A stretch of 64,000 bases of DNA from an uncultured Pseudomonadota bacterium (GCA_902494875.1 CABUUO010000002.1:186001-250000), one strand, 5' to 3'; shown: positions 34,142-44,482, counted from the stretch's first letter. Notes: generated by a model from the letters alone, not told the origin. Translations and numbers: made by a program.

Positions 34142-37042
34142 TTGCCGGCAGTGCGGAAAAATCTTTACAACGTTTCGCTGAGCAGCAGTTTTACCGACGT
34201 CGTTGCCGAAAAGCTGCTGGCGGAATATCGGGAAAATCCGCTCGGTCTGCAAGACGTTTTGCTGCTGCTTCCCAACCGCAGGGCTGCGAAGTCAATGGCG
34301 GAAGCGTTTGTTCGCGCGCAGGGAATGAAGCCAACTCTGCTGCCCAAAATGCTGCCGCTGGGCGACGTGGAAGAAGATGAGTTGTTTCTGACCGGGACGG
34401 ACGGGGATCGCGAGTTGTTGAATCTGCCGCCGGCAATTGAAAAAAACGAACGACTGCTGCTGTTTACCAAAATCATTATGGCCAAACCCGGCGACTTCGG
34501 TCTGGAGGAAATGCCTCTCGGTCAGGCCTGTTATCTGGCGCAGGAACTGGCCGGACTGATAGATACGGTTCATAATGAAAATTTGTCTTTTGACAATCTG
34601 CAGAATCTGGTGCCGGAAGAGTATGCGGCTCATTGGCAGGAAACGTTGAGGTTTCTGGAAATAATCACCCGCTTCTGGCCGGAAATTCTGGCAGAGAGGA
34701 ATCTTACAGATCCCAGTTTGCGCCGCAATCTCCTGTTGAAGGCCCAAAGCCGCCAATGGGCGGAAAATCCTCCTGAAAAGCGGATAATCATCGCGGGAAC
34801 CACAGCCACTTATCCAGCCATGAAAGAGTTGGTTAAAACGGTTTTGTCGCTGCCTCAGGGCGAGGTTATCCTGCCGGGGGTGGATCGGGAACTTGATGAC
34901 GAATCGTGGGAAGCGATAGATGACACGCATCCGCAGTTTGAACTCAAAAACCTGTTGGATTATCTGCAGACGGAACGGCATGAAGTGCAGGAACTGGTGC
35001 CGCCGCAAAATGCGGCGCGGGAAACGCTGATTTCCGAAATCATGCGACCGGCCAAGACGACAGACAAGTGGCTGGGAATCGGCAGTAAAAAAATTGCGAC
35101 GGAAGCTTTGGCCGGCCTCAGTTTGATAGATTGCGCCGACATTCGCGAGGAGGCTTTGTCCGCTGCGCTGATTATGCGCGAAGTTTTGGAAACCCCGGAG
35201 AGAACGGCGGCACTGGTTACGTCCGACCGTGATTTGGCACGCCGGGTGGCCGGCGAGTTGGAGCGCTGGGGGATTAAGGTTGACGATTCCGCGGGCCGGC
35301 CGCTTTCTCTGACGCCGGCGGGAATTTTTCTGCGTTTGACGGCTAAAGTCTGCGAAAGCGGTTTTCGGCGGATTGATTTGTTGAGCCTGCTCAAACATCC
35401 GTTGCTGCAAAACGAAATGTCTGCGGGCGCGGCGCGGCGGCTGGCGCGCACTTTGGAGCAAAAGGTCTGGCGCGGCGGATATGAAGACGCGGAAGCGTCA
35501 GCGTTCGAACGAAATGTCAAAGAACATTTTTCCGAATTGTACGCTTTATATCAGCAGCCGCAGGCAGATTTGAAACTGTTGCTGAAAGTTCACGTCAGAA
35601 CGGCGGAAAAACTGGCTTCCGCAGCGGGTAAAGACGGCGCGGAAATTTTATGGAAGGGCGATGCGGGCGAAGCCGCTGCTTCATTTGTTGCAGATTTGTA
35701 TGATAAAGCCGAGGTTTTGGGAGGCGTTAAGACCGCCGACTATCTGGGCTTTTTTGAGGCGATGATGTCCGGGGTAACGGTGCGTCCGAAGTTCGGTACC
35801 CATCCGCGGCTGAAGATTCTGGGGCCGATTGAAGCGCGGTTGAACCATTTTGACGTGACGATTATCGGCGGAGTTAACGAAGGCGTGTGGCCGAAGCTTC
35901 CGGGGGCTGATCCCTGGATGTCGCGGCCGATGAAAAAAGACTTCGGATTTCCGCAGCCTGAAAAAGCAATAGGCATTATGGCCCGCGATTTTGCGGAACT
36001 GTTGGGCGGCGAAGAGGTTTATCTGACCCGTTCCGAACGTGTTCAGGGAACTCCAATGGTAAAATCGCGCTGGTGGCTACGGTTGGAAACGGTTTTGGAG
36101 GCCATGCAAATAGAGAGCGGCCGGACTGAAGACGAGGTCTATCGTCTGATTGCGCGTCATATTGACGAACCGGCGGCTTATATCAGGGTTAATCCGCCGG
36201 CGCCCAAACCGCCGGTCAGCGCCAGACCGCGGGAGCTGGCGGCGAGCGCGATAGAAATGTGGATGCGTGATCCGTATGCGATTTTTGCCAAATATATCCT
36301 CAAGCTTAAACCGTTGGAAGAAATTGAACCGGATTTAAGTTTGGCGGACTACGGCAATATCATTCACGCCATTTTGGAGCAGTTTAACAACCGTTATCCC
36401 CGGGCATTTCCGCCGACGGCAAGGGAAGAGCTGCTGGCTTTGGGCGAGGAATATTTCAGAAACAATGAAGTTGCAATGGAAACAAAAGCTTTTTGGTGGC
36501 CGAATTTTGTAAAAACCGTGGATTGGATTGTCAGCATTGAGCAGACGTATCGCCCGGAAATTGAGAAAATCCATAATGAAATAAAAGGCGCGTTCGTGCT
36601 TAACGCGCCGGCCGGAGAATTCAAGGTAACGGCTAAAGCCGACCGCGTTGACGAAACCAAGGACGGCCGCATAAACATTATTGATTATAAAACCGGAAAA
36701 ATACGCAGCAGAAAGGAAGTGGCCAGGGGCTATGCCCCCCAGCTGCCGATAGAAGGCCTGATTGCAGCGAACGGTGGTTTTGAAGGAATCGGCAAAAAGG
36801 AGGTGGCAGCGCTGATTTACTGGCAGCTCGGCAAAAAAGCGTCACCGATTGACGATGATGTTCCGGAAATCTTGGACAACAATCTGCGGCGTATTGCCGA
36901 ACTGGTGCATTTGTTTGATTTTGAGACCACGCCGTATCTGAGCCGTCCGAATCCCAAGAGTGTTCCGGATTATTCCGATTATGAACATTTGGCCCGGGTG
37001 AAGGAGTGGTCGGTGGTTGATACAGAGGACAAAGGGGAATGA
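34142..37042 (+). CDS. addB: Double-strand break repair protein AddB
   Basis: This 966-aa subunit is the alphaproteobacterial AddB type of the AddAB helicase-nuclease, which processes double-strand ends for RecA. An N-terminal helicase-like region with a degenerate start (LLLPNRRAAKSM) is followed by a middle section with IIGGVNEGVWPKLPGADPW. A C-terminal PD-(D/E)XK nuclease has KADRVDETKDGRINIIDYKTGK, carrying the catalytic Asp and Lys. The start is a TTG at 34142, preceded by AGGGGG; a GTG at 34151 is the alternative. It overlaps addA by 4 bp (ATGA). Confidence 0.92.
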   Translation: MPAVRKNLYNVSLSSSFTDVVAEKLLAEYRENPLGLQDVLLLLPNRRAAKSMAEAFVRAQGMKPTLLPKMLPLGDVEEDELFLTGTDGDRELLNLPPAIEKNERLLLFTKIIMAKPGDFGLEEMPLGQACYLAQELAGLIDTVHNENLSFDNLQNLVPEEYAAHWQETLRFLEIITRFWPEILAERNLTDPSLRRNLLLKAQSRQWAENPPEKRIIIAGTTATYPAMKELVKTVLSLPQGEVILPGVDRELDDESWEAIDDTHPQFELKNLLDYLQTERHEVQELVPPQNAARETLISEIMRPAKTTDKWLGIGSKKIATEALAGLSLIDCADIREEALSAALIMREVLETPERTAALVTSDRDLARRVAGELERWGIKVDDSAGRPLSLTPAGIFLRLTAKVCESGFRRIDLLSLLKHPLLQNEMSAGAARRLARTLEQKVWRGGYEDAEASAFERNVKEHFSELYALYQQPQADLKLLLKVHVRTAEKLASAAGKDGAEILWKGDAGEAAASFVADLYDKAEVLGGVKTADYLGFFEAMMSGVTVRPKFGTHPRLKILGPIEARLNHFDVTIIGGVNEGVWPKLPGADPWMSRPMKKDFGFPQPEKAIGIMARDFAELLGGEEVYLTRSERVQGTPMVKSRWWLRLETVLEAMQIESGRTEDEVYRLIARHIDEPAAYIRVNPPAPKPPVSARPRELAASAIEMWMRDPYAIFAKYILKLKPLEEIEPDLSLADYGNIIHAILEQFNNRYPRAFPPTAREELLALGEEYFRNNEVAMETKAFWWPNFVKTVDWIVSIEQTYRPEIEKIHNEIKGAFVLNAPAGEFKVTAKADRVDETKDGRINIIDYKTGKIRSRKEVARGYAPQLPIEGLIAANGGFEGIGKKEVAALIYWQLGKKASPIDDDVPEILDNNLRRIAELVHLFDFETTPYLSRPNPKSVPDYSDYEHLARVKEWSVVDTEDKGE

Positions 37043-40000
37043 CGGCAGATATTTTACAGGAAAGGCAAAACCGTTCGAAACTGGCTTCGGAAAAACAACG
37101 CCGCGCAGCTAATCCCGACAAGTCGGTGTGGGTTGAAGCTTCGGCCGGAACCGGCAAAACCAAAGTCTTGTCCGACCGGGTTTTGCGGCTGTTGCTGAAA
37201 GGCGTGGCGCCGTCAAAAATTCTCTGTCTGACATATACCAAGGCCGCGGCGGTGGAGATGAACACACGTATTGCCGGCCGTCTCAGCCGCTGGGCGGTTG
37301 CCGGGGAAGAACAGTTGGAAACCGAACTGAAGGCTCTGCTCGGAACGCTGCCGGAACAAGCGGAAAAAGTTTTGGCGCTTAAGGCTGCCGCACGCAAGCT
37401 TTTTGCCGTTTTGCTGGATACGCCGGGCGGTATGAAAATTCAGACTATTCACAGTTTCTGTCAGGAAATTTTGAAAAGGTTTCCGCTGGAAGCCAAAATA
37501 TCCCCTTATTTTGAGGTTATGGACGACCGGGCGGCCGGCGAAGCGCTGGAAGAAGTCAAGGTTCGGCTTTTGCAAAAAATCGAACATGAACCAGACAGCC
37601 GTTCGGCTCGGAGTTTGGCTTTTATTACGACCAGAGTTTCAGAATTTTTCTTTCCAAAGATTATGAATAACATTGCGGCGAATCGCAATAAGATTTCGCG
37701 ATTGCTGGCCAAATATGCCAATGTTGAAGCCTTGATTGCCGAAACGGCACGGAGGCTCGGCGTAAGTCAGGATGATACTCCGGAAAAACTGATAAAGGAT
37801 TTTTGCCGGAGATTGAATCGGGAACTGTTAAAACGGATTGTGAGTGCTTTGGCTGCCGGCACCGAAAGCGATAAGAAACGGGCTGACGTTTTGGCCGTTT
37901 TTCTGGAAAGCAAAGCTCCGGAAAACCTTTATGTATCTTACCGGGAAATCTTTCTGACCAAAGGGGATATCCGCAAAAAACTGGCAACCAAAGACGCCGT
38001 GAAAGTCTATCCTGACATTTGTGAGAAGATGTATTCTCTGGCGGAGAATGTTCAATTTTTGGAAAACCGGATCTGCGCGGCGGGTCTGTTGGAAACTACC
38101 AGGGCGGTTTTGTATCTGGCCGAAGATTTAATCAGCGGTTATAACAGTTATAAACGCCGGCATTCCAAAATGGATTATGAGGATTTGATAGTTTTAACCA
38201 GGCGTCTGCTGGAAGACAAAACGGTGGCCGACTGGGTGCTTTTTAAGCTGGACGGCGGCATAGACAACGTGTTGATTGACGAAGCGCAGGATACTTCTCC
38301 TGACCAGTGGGCGATTATCCGCGCGGTGACGGAAGACTTTTTTGACGGTGCGGGCGCGAGAAATGTGACGCGGACAGTGTTTGCGGTGGGCGACCGTAAA
38401 CAGTCGATTTATTCCTTTCAGGGGGCGGATCCACAAGAATTTGAAAACATGCGCCGATATTTTGCCGAACGTCTGGCGCCGCAAGGTTGTTTTGAGGAAG
38501 TGCAGCTGGATGTTTCCTTCCGTTCGACGGCGGCGGTTTTGGATGTGGTTAACAATGTTTTCTCAACTTTTCCGGCCAAACAAGGCGTGATACCGGAGGG
38601 ACAGAGCATAAGCCATACGCCTTCGCGAATCGGTGACGGCGGCAAAGTTGAGCTATGGCCGCTGGTTGAGGCCGAAGAAGACGAAAACCCTGACGTTTAT
38701 CTGCCGCCGGTAGAAAGAAAAATTGCCGGTTCTACCAGTTCGCGGCTGGCAAAGCAGATTGCGCTGCGAATTAAGAAAACGGTGGAAAGCGGCGAGCTGT
38801 TGGTTTCTCAAAACCGGCCGGTTCGTTTTGCCGATTTTATGATTTTGGTACAGCGCCGCAACAGTTTTGTGGAAGAACTGGTTCGTGAATGCAAAAATGC
38901 CGGCGTTAACGTGGCCGGCGTTGACAAGATTAAACTTTTGGAACAGATTGCGGTTCAGGATTTGGTGGCCGCGGCGCAATTTGTTTTGTTGCCGACCGAT
39001 GATTTGACCTTGGCAACGCTGTTGAAATCCCCACTGTTCGGGCTGGATGACGATGATTTGTTCAAGCTTTGTTATGACCGCGGCGGTGCAAGCCTATGGT
39101 CTCAGCTTGGGATGTTTTCCGAATATGCCGGGATTTACCAAGCTTTGCAGGAACTGTTGAATATAGCGGATTTTGTGCGTCCGTTTGAGTTTTATGCCCA
39201 TATTCTCAACAAATTGGACGGCCGTAAAAAAATGGTGGCACGTCTGGGACCGGAGGCTGTTGACGGCATTGACGAGTTTGTCAATCTGACGCTTAACTTT
39301 GAGCAGGATCATATTCCGACGTTACAGGCTTTTGCCGACTGGATCGCCGAAGACGAAGTCGAAATCAAGCGCGAGTTGGAGCAAAGCAATGCCGATGCGG
39401 TGCGTATTATGACGGTGCACGGTTCAAAGGGTTTGCAGGCGCCGATTGTGATATTGCCTGATACGGTGCGGGTTAAAGCGGTTAAAAACGAAGCAGGACT
39501 GTTATGGGACGAAGATGTTTTGTATTACCCTTTCGGTTCCGAAAATTATGAAACTAACTGCAAACGTATCAAAACCCGTGAAAAAGAGCTTTCTTTGGAA
39601 GAATACCGCCGCCTGCTGTATGTGGCGCTGACCCGGGCGGAAGACCGCCTGTGCATTTGCGGTTATGTGAAATCAAAAGAGCCGGGCGAAGAATCCTGGT
39701 ATGCCATTTGTGAGAAAAGTTTTGCCGGATTTGGAGTACGTGATGATAACGGCAATGTCTGTCATGAGGTGAAACAGCAGATTAAAACCGCACCCGGCGC
39801 CGGTAAAAATGTCGTTCCGCCGCCGGTGCCGGATTTCGATTGGATTTATAATAAACCCGAAGCGGAGAATCCGTTGGCAAAACCGCTGACGCCGTCAAGG
39901 CCGGATGAGGATGACGGTGAGGAAGTCTGGGCGTCTCCGATCGGCGAGGATGGTAAAAGCCGTTATCGGCGCGGCTTGATTATTCACAAGCTGTTGCAGT

Positions 40001-40428
40001 TTCTGCCGGACAGCCAAACCATGGGCAATGAACGGGTTATCTCTGAGTTTTTAAATAAAAACGCCGCGGATTTGACGGAAGAGGAAAAGAAACAAATAAG
40101 CGAAGAAGTCGAAAGGCTTTTGAAAAATGAGGATTTTGCTCCGGTGTTCGGTCCAAATTCAAGGGCGGAGGTGCCGGTTATGGGGCAAGTCGGCGGCAGA
40201 ATCGTTTCCGGTCAGATAGACCGTCTGGTCGTGGAACAGGACAGGGTTATTATCATTGATTTTAAAACGAATCGTCCGGCAGCGCGGAACGAAACCGAGG
40301 TTTCGCAAATTTATGTGAGACAGCTTGCGGCCTATAAGTCGCTGATTGAAGACATTTATCCCGGAAAGAAAGTGGAAACTTACATTTTATGGACAGATAC
40401 GGCTAACCTGATGAAGATCGCCTCGTGA
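37039..40428 (+). CDS. addA: Double-strand break repair helicase AddA
   Basis: This 1129-aa UvrD-type helicase with nuclease is the partner of AddB. Walker A is EASAGTGKTKVL (about residues 33-44), then LTYTKAAAVEM. DEAQDTSPDQW is motif II, VGDRKQSIYSFQGA is motif III, and TVHGSKGLQAPIV and LLYVALTRAEDRL are motifs V-VI. The C-terminal nuclease has GQIDRLVVEQDRVIIIDFKTNR, with the catalytic Asp and the DFK. The 4-bp overlap with addB implies coupled translation. Confidence 0.96.
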   Translation: MTADILQERQNRSKLASEKQRRAANPDKSVWVEASAGTGKTKVLSDRVLRLLLKGVAPSKILCLTYTKAAAVEMNTRIAGRLSRWAVAGEEQLETELKALLGTLPEQAEKVLALKAAARKLFAVLLDTPGGMKIQTIHSFCQEILKRFPLEAKISPYFEVMDDRAAGEALEEVKVRLLQKIEHEPDSRSARSLAFITTRVSEFFFPKIMNNIAANRNKISRLLAKYANVEALIAETARRLGVSQDDTPEKLIKDFCRRLNRELLKRIVSALAAGTESDKKRADVLAVFLESKAPENLYVSYREIFLTKGDIRKKLATKDAVKVYPDICEKMYSLAENVQFLENRICAAGLLETTRAVLYLAEDLISGYNSYKRRHSKMDYEDLIVLTRRLLEDKTVADWVLFKLDGGIDNVLIDEAQDTSPDQWAIIRAVTEDFFDGAGARNVTRTVFAVGDRKQSIYSFQGADPQEFENMRRYFAERLAPQGCFEEVQLDVSFRSTAAVLDVVNNVFSTFPAKQGVIPEGQSISHTPSRIGDGGKVELWPLVEAEEDENPDVYLPPVERKIAGSTSSRLAKQIALRIKKTVESGELLVSQNRPVRFADFMILVQRRNSFVEELVRECKNAGVNVAGVDKIKLLEQIAVQDLVAAAQFVLLPTDDLTLATLLKSPLFGLDDDDLFKLCYDRGGASLWSQLGMFSEYAGIYQALQELLNIADFVRPFEFYAHILNKLDGRKKMVARLGPEAVDGIDEFVNLTLNFEQDHIPTLQAFADWIAEDEVEIKRELEQSNADAVRIMTVHGSKGLQAPIVILPDTVRVKAVKNEAGLLWDEDVLYYPFGSENYETNCKRIKTREKELSLEEYRRLLYVALTRAEDRLCICGYVKSKEPGEESWYAICEKSFAGFGVRDDNGNVCHEVKQQIKTAPGAGKNVVPPPVPDFDWIYNKPEAENPLAKPLTPSRPDEDDGEEVWASPIGEDGKSRYRRGLIIHKLLQFLPDSQTMGNERVISEFLNKNAADLTEEEKKQISEEVERLLKNEDFAPVFGPNSRAEVPVMGQVGGRIVSGQIDRLVVEQDRVIIIDFKTNRPAARNETEVSQIYVRQLAAYKSLIEDIYPGKKVETYILWTDTANLMKIAS

Positions 40429-40520
40429 TTTTTAGATAATTACTCTTTAATATAAAAAAAAATTCATTATATTAGATTCATTAACGTCATTTATAACTAT
40501 TGTTTTAGAAAGGAAATGTT

Positions 40521-40835
40521 ATGAAAGCAATTACAGACAGCCAGTTTGAAGCGGAAGTGTTGAATTCCAAGGGTTTGGTTCTGGTGGATTTCTGGGCGGA
40601 ATGGTGCGGGCCGTGCCGTCAGTTGATTCCGGTTTTGGAAGAAGTGTCCAAAGATATGGCAGGCAAAGTTGAAATCTGCAAAATGAACGTCGACGAATCT
40701 CCGAATACGGCTGCCCAATATGGAATTCGCAGTATTCCGACCATGTTTCTTTTCAAAGACGGCAAGCAGATTGACATGAAAGTCGGCTTGAATTCAAAGG
40801 CGACCCTGGTTTCTTGGATTGAGGCCAACCAATAA
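40521..40835 (+). CDS. trxA: Thioredoxin
   Basis: This 104-aa dithiol reductase has the active site WCGPC (28-32), the cis-proline at SIPT, and DFWAEWCGP as in thioredoxin 1. It can supply electrons to the class I ribonucleotide reductase encoded at 51500-54837. It follows addA after a 92-bp A/T-rich gap and has its own ribosome site (AAAGGAAA). Confidence 0.96.
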   Translation: MKAITDSQFEAEVLNSKGLVLVDFWAEWCGPCRQLIPVLEEVSKDMAGKVEICKMNVDESPNTAAQYGIRSIPTMFLFKDGKQIDMKVGLNSKATLVSWIEANQ

Positions 40836-40861
40836 TCCTTTTGCCGTTTTGAAGCGGTTTG

Positions 40862-40903
40862 AAAAACACGTTTGACCGAGAGGTTTGAAACGTGTTTTTT
40901 TTG
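40862..40903 (+). terminator. Terminator after trxA
   Basis: An 11-bp stem (AAAACACGTTT 40863-40873 with AAACGTGTTTT 40888-40898) has a 14-nt loop and is followed by a T-run. Confidence 0.88.
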
Positions 40904-40971
40904 GTTTTTGGTTTAATTTTGACAATCCGTGATTATATCTAAAGCTGTAATTTTTTGGCAGGGGCATCGCG

Positions 40972-41877
40972 ATGGTTTGGGTCATCAACGGGTTGATATA
41001 CGGCTTCTTTACGGCACTTTATACACTGGTTAACCAGCACTATAAAATGAACGGCTATCTTTTGGGCATTTGGCGCGGTTTTGGAATCTCGCTGATTTTC
41101 TTTCCTTTTCTTTATTTTAATTTTCCGTGGCCGCAGACGGCCTATCATTGGGGAATGCTGGTCCTTCAGGGATTGTGCATCGGTTATTATGATTCGCATT
41201 TGTTTTTTGCCTCGGCCAACTTCGGTGCAGGAGCGACTTCGCGGGTGATGGCGCTGACAACACTGGTGACTTCGGTTTTTTGGTGGGCGCTGACGCCGAC
41301 GGCGTTTTTGCATTTGTTTGATGACGGTTCGGTGTTTATTACGCTGATTTTGATTTTATTCGGTTTTACTGTCAGTTGCTGGTATATGTTTAAGGATACA
41401 CTCTCGCGGGCAACGGTAAAATATATGATTCCGGTGATTGTTGCTCTGGCGGTTATGAGTATCATTACCAAAGAACTGGCTGTTCACGGTTCAACGGTGT
41501 GGCCGGCAATTACATATTATCTGGTTATTCCGACTTTTGTCAGCGGCTGTTATAATCTGTTTTATTATACGACAACGGAAAAACCCGGATTTATCGGCTT
41601 TTTCAAAAATGTCTTTTCCGGGCGTGCGGCCGGGGTCGGTTTGTATATTGTTGCTTTTAGCGCAGCATTGATCACGGCTAAAAATATTGCTTTAAGAATT
41701 GCACCTAATCCCGGGTATGTAATGTGTTTGGTTTTGACGGCGCCGATTTTCGTGTTCTTTTTGAACAAGTACAACAAAGTTCCCGACAATGTTTCGGTTA
41801 AAGCCGGTTTTTCGATGATTTTTTTCATCGTTTTGCTGATTGTTCTGGTCAACGGAAATTTCGGCGTGGTTGACTAG
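40972..41877 (+). CDS. Membrane protein with EamA/DMT-like fold
   Basis: The 301 aa are almost entirely hydrophobic, with about ten membrane segments in two halves of five, the layout of the drug/metabolite transporter superfamily. The first helix has GLIYGFFTALYTLVNQHY, and a later segment has ASANFGAGATSRVMALTTLV, similar to EamA repeats. The transported substrate is unknown. It overlaps hemW tail to tail by 4 bp (CTAG). A second copy of the fold or an operon partner is not present. Confidence 0.65.
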   Translation: MVWVINGLIYGFFTALYTLVNQHYKMNGYLLGIWRGFGISLIFFPFLYFNFPWPQTAYHWGMLVLQGLCIGYYDSHLFFASANFGAGATSRVMALTTLVTSVFWWALTPTAFLHLFDDGSVFITLILILFGFTVSCWYMFKDTLSRATVKYMIPVIVALAVMSIITKELAVHGSTVWPAITYYLVIPTFVSGCYNLFYYTTTEKPGFIGFFKNVFSGRAAGVGLYIVAFSAALITAKNIALRIAPNPGYVMCLVLTAPIFVFFLNKYNKVPDNVSVKAGFSMIFFIVLLIVLVNGNFGVVD

Positions 41878-43148
41878 CAGCACAAATCTTCGATGATTTT
41901 GTTTAAGAGCAGTCGTCCGTCATCGCTTGCGCGTATGCTGTCGCCGTTGTCTTCAAGCAGTTTTTTTTGAAGCAGGATATACAGGTTTTCCTGATTGACA
42001 AAAGCGTCAAAATCCATGCCGCAGTTATGTTTGAAATTTTGGCGGCTGATGCCTCTGTTCAGGCGCAGACCCATTAATACCAGTTCTTCCGCCCGTTCTT
42101 CCGGCGTAAGTTCTTCCATTATGCAGCGATGGGTAGAGGCAAAGATTTTTCCCTGGCTTTTGATGCGGCCGTGCGCTGCCGGGCCGATGCCGAGGTAGTC
42201 GTTTCCGGTCCAGTATATTTGGTTGTGGGCCGATTCAAAATTCGGCCGAGCGTAATTTGATATTTCATATTGATTGTAATTGCAGGCATGCAAGAAAGCG
42301 TTGGTAAAGTCGTACATTTCCGCGGCGGCGTTTTCCTCCAACGGTTTAACGCCTTTTTTATGAAAAACCGTTCCGTCTTCAATGGTCAGCTGATACATTG
42401 ACAGATGTTTAAAGCCGAAAGACGCGGCCTGTTTTATTTCTTCCTGCCATTGTTTTAAGCTTTGTGCGGGGCGGGCATAGATGAGGTCGATCGAATGGTT
42501 GTCAAACTGCTTTAAGACCTCTTCCATGGCCTGATAAGCCTGTTGCAGATTATGCGTGCGGCCGAGGAATTTTAAATCTGCGTCGTTTAGAGCCTGAATA
42601 CCAAGCGAAAGGCGATTGATGCCGGCGTTTTTCAGGTCTTGAAAAAGTTTCGGTCGGCCGCTGTTCGGATTGGCTTCCAGCGAGATTTCGACCTGCTGCG
42701 AAAGTTTCCAGCGGCAGGCGATATGATTGATGATTTTTTCAATGTTTTGCGGAGCAATTAAGGACGGTGTGCCGCCGCCGAAAAAAATGCTGGTGACGCA
42801 TTGATCTCCCGTATACTGATAATAAAAGTCAAGTTCTTTAAGATAGTCTTCAATAATTTCATCTTGCGGTACGTCTTTTTTTACCTTGCTGAAAAAATCG
42901 CAATACGGACATTTGCTGAGGCAGTAGGGCCAGTGAATGTAAATTCCAAAGGGAAAATTCGTTTTAAGGGGAATCTTCGGCAAAAATCCGGTGCTCGCGT
43001 CCTCACGTACGTTTATGTACGCTGCGGGACTGTGCTCCGTGTTTGTTACCGTATCTTCCTTCTTAAAACGAATTTTTGAAGAGGAAGACTTCGGTAAAAA
43101 TCCGGTGTTCATGTTCTCACGTACGTCTATGTACGCTGTATTTTTCAC
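41874..43148 (-). CDS. hemW: HemW-like radical SAM protein with palindrome-derived N-terminus
   Basis: This radical SAM protein of the HemW group (heme chaperone or coproporphyrinogen oxidase-like) has GIYIHWPYCLSKCPYCDF with CxxxCxxC at Cys76, 80 and 83. GGGTPS, EANP and SLGIQALND are family motifs, and a HemW C-terminal domain completes it. The body begins near residue 65. The ~65 residues before it are the in-frame translation of two palindromic elements and contain a duplicated peptide: AYIDVRENMNTGFLPK and AYINVREDASTGFLPK. No in-frame ATG or GTG lies between the elements and the conserved body, so translation must start inside them: GTG at 43148, ATG at 43112, or a TTG near 42985. The true start is uncertain. 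Confidence 0.85.
   Translation of the reverse strand: MKNTAYIDVRENMNTGFLPKSSSSKIRFKKEDTVTNTEHSPAAYINVREDASTGFLPKIPLKTNFPFGIYIHWPYCLSKCPYCDFFSKVKKDVPQDEIIEDYLKELDFYYQYTGDQCVTSIFFGGGTPSLIAPQNIEKIINHIACRWKLSQQVEISLEANPNSGRPKLFQDLKNAGINRLSLGIQALNDADLKFLGRTHNLQQAYQAMEEVLKQFDNHSIDLIYARPAQSLKQWQEEIKQAASFGFKHLSMYQLTIEDGTVFHKKGVKPLEENAAAEMYDFTNAFLHACNYNQYEISNYARPNFESAHNQIYWTGNDYLGIGPAAHGRIKSQGKIFASTHRCIMEELTPEERAEELVLMGLRLNRGISRQNFKHNCGMDFDAFVNQENLYILLQKKLLEDNGDSIRASDDGRLLLNKIIEDLCC
42954..43076. repeat. Palindromic repeat element, copy B (in frame in hemW)
   Basis: This is a 123-bp imperfect palindrome. The ends are a perfect 15-bp inverted repeat, AAAATTCGTTTTAAG (42954-42968) and CTTAAAACGAATTTT (43062-43076). 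The centre is GTAC-gtttat-GTAC near 43013. The core (42987-43040) matches copies A and C. It is translated as part of hemW. Confidence 0.85.
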
Positions 43149-43162
43149 GCCGTCTTCTTTCC
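43078..43162. repeat. Palindromic repeat element, copy C (shortened)
   Basis: This element is directly adjacent to copy B. The shared core starts at 43101, with centre GTAC-gtctat-GTAC. The outer arms pair (GAAGAGGAAGAC with the complement of GTCTTCTTTCC), but the right arm lacks the GGGGCTGCGCTCCG part of copies A and B. It fills the hslU-hemW gap and provides the GTG and ATG start candidates of hemW. Confidence 0.7.
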
Positions 43163-43167
43163 GGAAA

Positions 43168-44475
43168 CTATAAGATAAATTTGGACAGGTCGGTTGCCTG
43201 CGTGAATTTCATCAGTTTTTGCTCAACGAATTCGGCGGTAATAACTTCTTTCTGGCCGCTGCGGTCAGAAGCGTTGAAGCTGATGTCTTCCAGCAGAATT
43301 TCCATGACCGTATGCAATCTGCGGGCGCCGATGTTTTCGACATTTTCGTTGATTTCGACCGCAATGTCGGCAATCTTGTCGATAGCGGCCTTTTCAAATT
43401 CGATGTCAAAATTTTCGGTTTTGAGCAAGGCTGTATATTGTTCAATCAGATTGGCTTCGGGTTCAGTCAATATCCGCACAAAATCTTCATGCGTCAGGGC
43501 TTTTAACTCAACGCGAATCGGCAGTCTTCCCTGTAGTTCCGGCAAAAGATCCGAGGGCTTGGCCAAATGAAAGGCACCCGAGCAGATAAACAGTATGTGG
43601 TCGGTTTTGACCATACCGTATTTGGTGGTGACGGTGGTGCCTTCAATCAGCGGCAGCAAGTCACGCTGAACGCCTTCTCGAGAGACGTCGCCGCGGGTGT
43701 TTTCAGATTTGCCGGTGATTTTATCAATCTCGTCAATAAAGACGATACCGTCGTTTTCGACCGCTTCAATGGCCGCTTTGACAATCTGGTCGTTGTCCAG
43801 GAGTTTGTCGCTTTCTTCGGCGATCAGGATGTCGTAAGCTTCGCCGACTTTCATTTTTTTGGTTTTATATTTGGTTCCGGAAGCGCCAAGCAGGTCTCCG
43901 AGGCTGATCATTCCCATTTGGGCGCCGGGCATGCCGGGAATGTCTATGGTCGGCATTGAGGCGTTGGAATTGTCCAGTACGCTGATTTCTATTTCCTTGT
44001 CATTCAGCTGGTTCTCCCGCAGAAGTTTGCGAAACTTTTGTTTGGTTTCGTCACTGGCGTTCAAGCCGACCAAAGCTTCCAAGACGCGTTCTTCCGCCGC
44101 AAGTTCGGCTTTGGCGGTAACGCTTTTGCGCATTTCCTTGCGGGTATTGTTCAAAGCAATTTCAACCAAATCGCGGATGATGCTTTCGACGTCTCTTCCG
44201 ACATAACCGATTTCGGTAAATTTGGTGGCTTCCACCTTTACAAAAGGCGCTTTGGCAAGTTTTGCCAACCGGCGCGAAATTTCGGTTTTTCCGACGCCGG
44301 TCGGTCCTACCATCAGAATGTTTTTGGGGACGATTTCTTCCCGCAGATGCGCATCAAGCTGCATTCGCCGCCAGCGATTGCGCAAAGCGACGGCCACGGC
44401 CTTTTTGGCTTCGTTTTGGCCAATGATATACCTATCCAGTTCGGAAACAATTTCGCGAGGACTATAAACTGCCAT
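43168..44475 (-). CDS. hslU: ATP-dependent protease ATPase subunit HslU
   Basis: This 435-aa AAA+ unfoldase feeds HslV. Walker A is [15 protein letters not shown], and Walker B is [10 protein letters not shown]. The I-domain insertion lies between them (about 130-230), with [12 protein letters not shown] before it. The sensor and C-terminal domain follow, and the protein ends DLSKFIL, a C-terminal tail that docks into HslV. It lies 7 bp after hslV. Confidence 0.97.
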   Translation of the reverse strand: MAVYSPREIVSELDRYIIGQNEAKKAVAVALRNRWRRMQLDAHLREEIVPKNILMVGPTGVGKTEISRRLAKLAKAPFVKVEATKFTEIGYVGRDVESIIRDLVEIALNNTRKEMRKSVTAKAELAAEERVLEALVGLNASDETKQKFRKLLRENQLNDKEIEISVLDNSNASMPTIDIPGMPGAQMGMISLGDLLGASGTKYKTKKMKVGEAYDILIAEESDKLLDNDQIVKAAIEAVENDGIVFIDEIDKITGKSENTRGDVSREGVQRDLLPLIEGTTVTTKYGMVKTDHILFICSGAFHLAKPSDLLPELQGRLPIRVELKALTHEDFVRILTEPEANLIEQYTALLKTENFDIEFEKAAIDKIADIAVEINENVENIGARRLHTVMEILLEDISFNASDRSGQKEVITAEFVEQKLMKFTQATDLSKFIL

Positions 44476-44482
44476 TTTAAGA

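Noticed and set aside
34292..35461. 389-codon open frame opposite addB
   Set aside because: Biased codon use of addB leaves the opposite strand open. Its Gln/Arg/Phe-rich translation has no domain.
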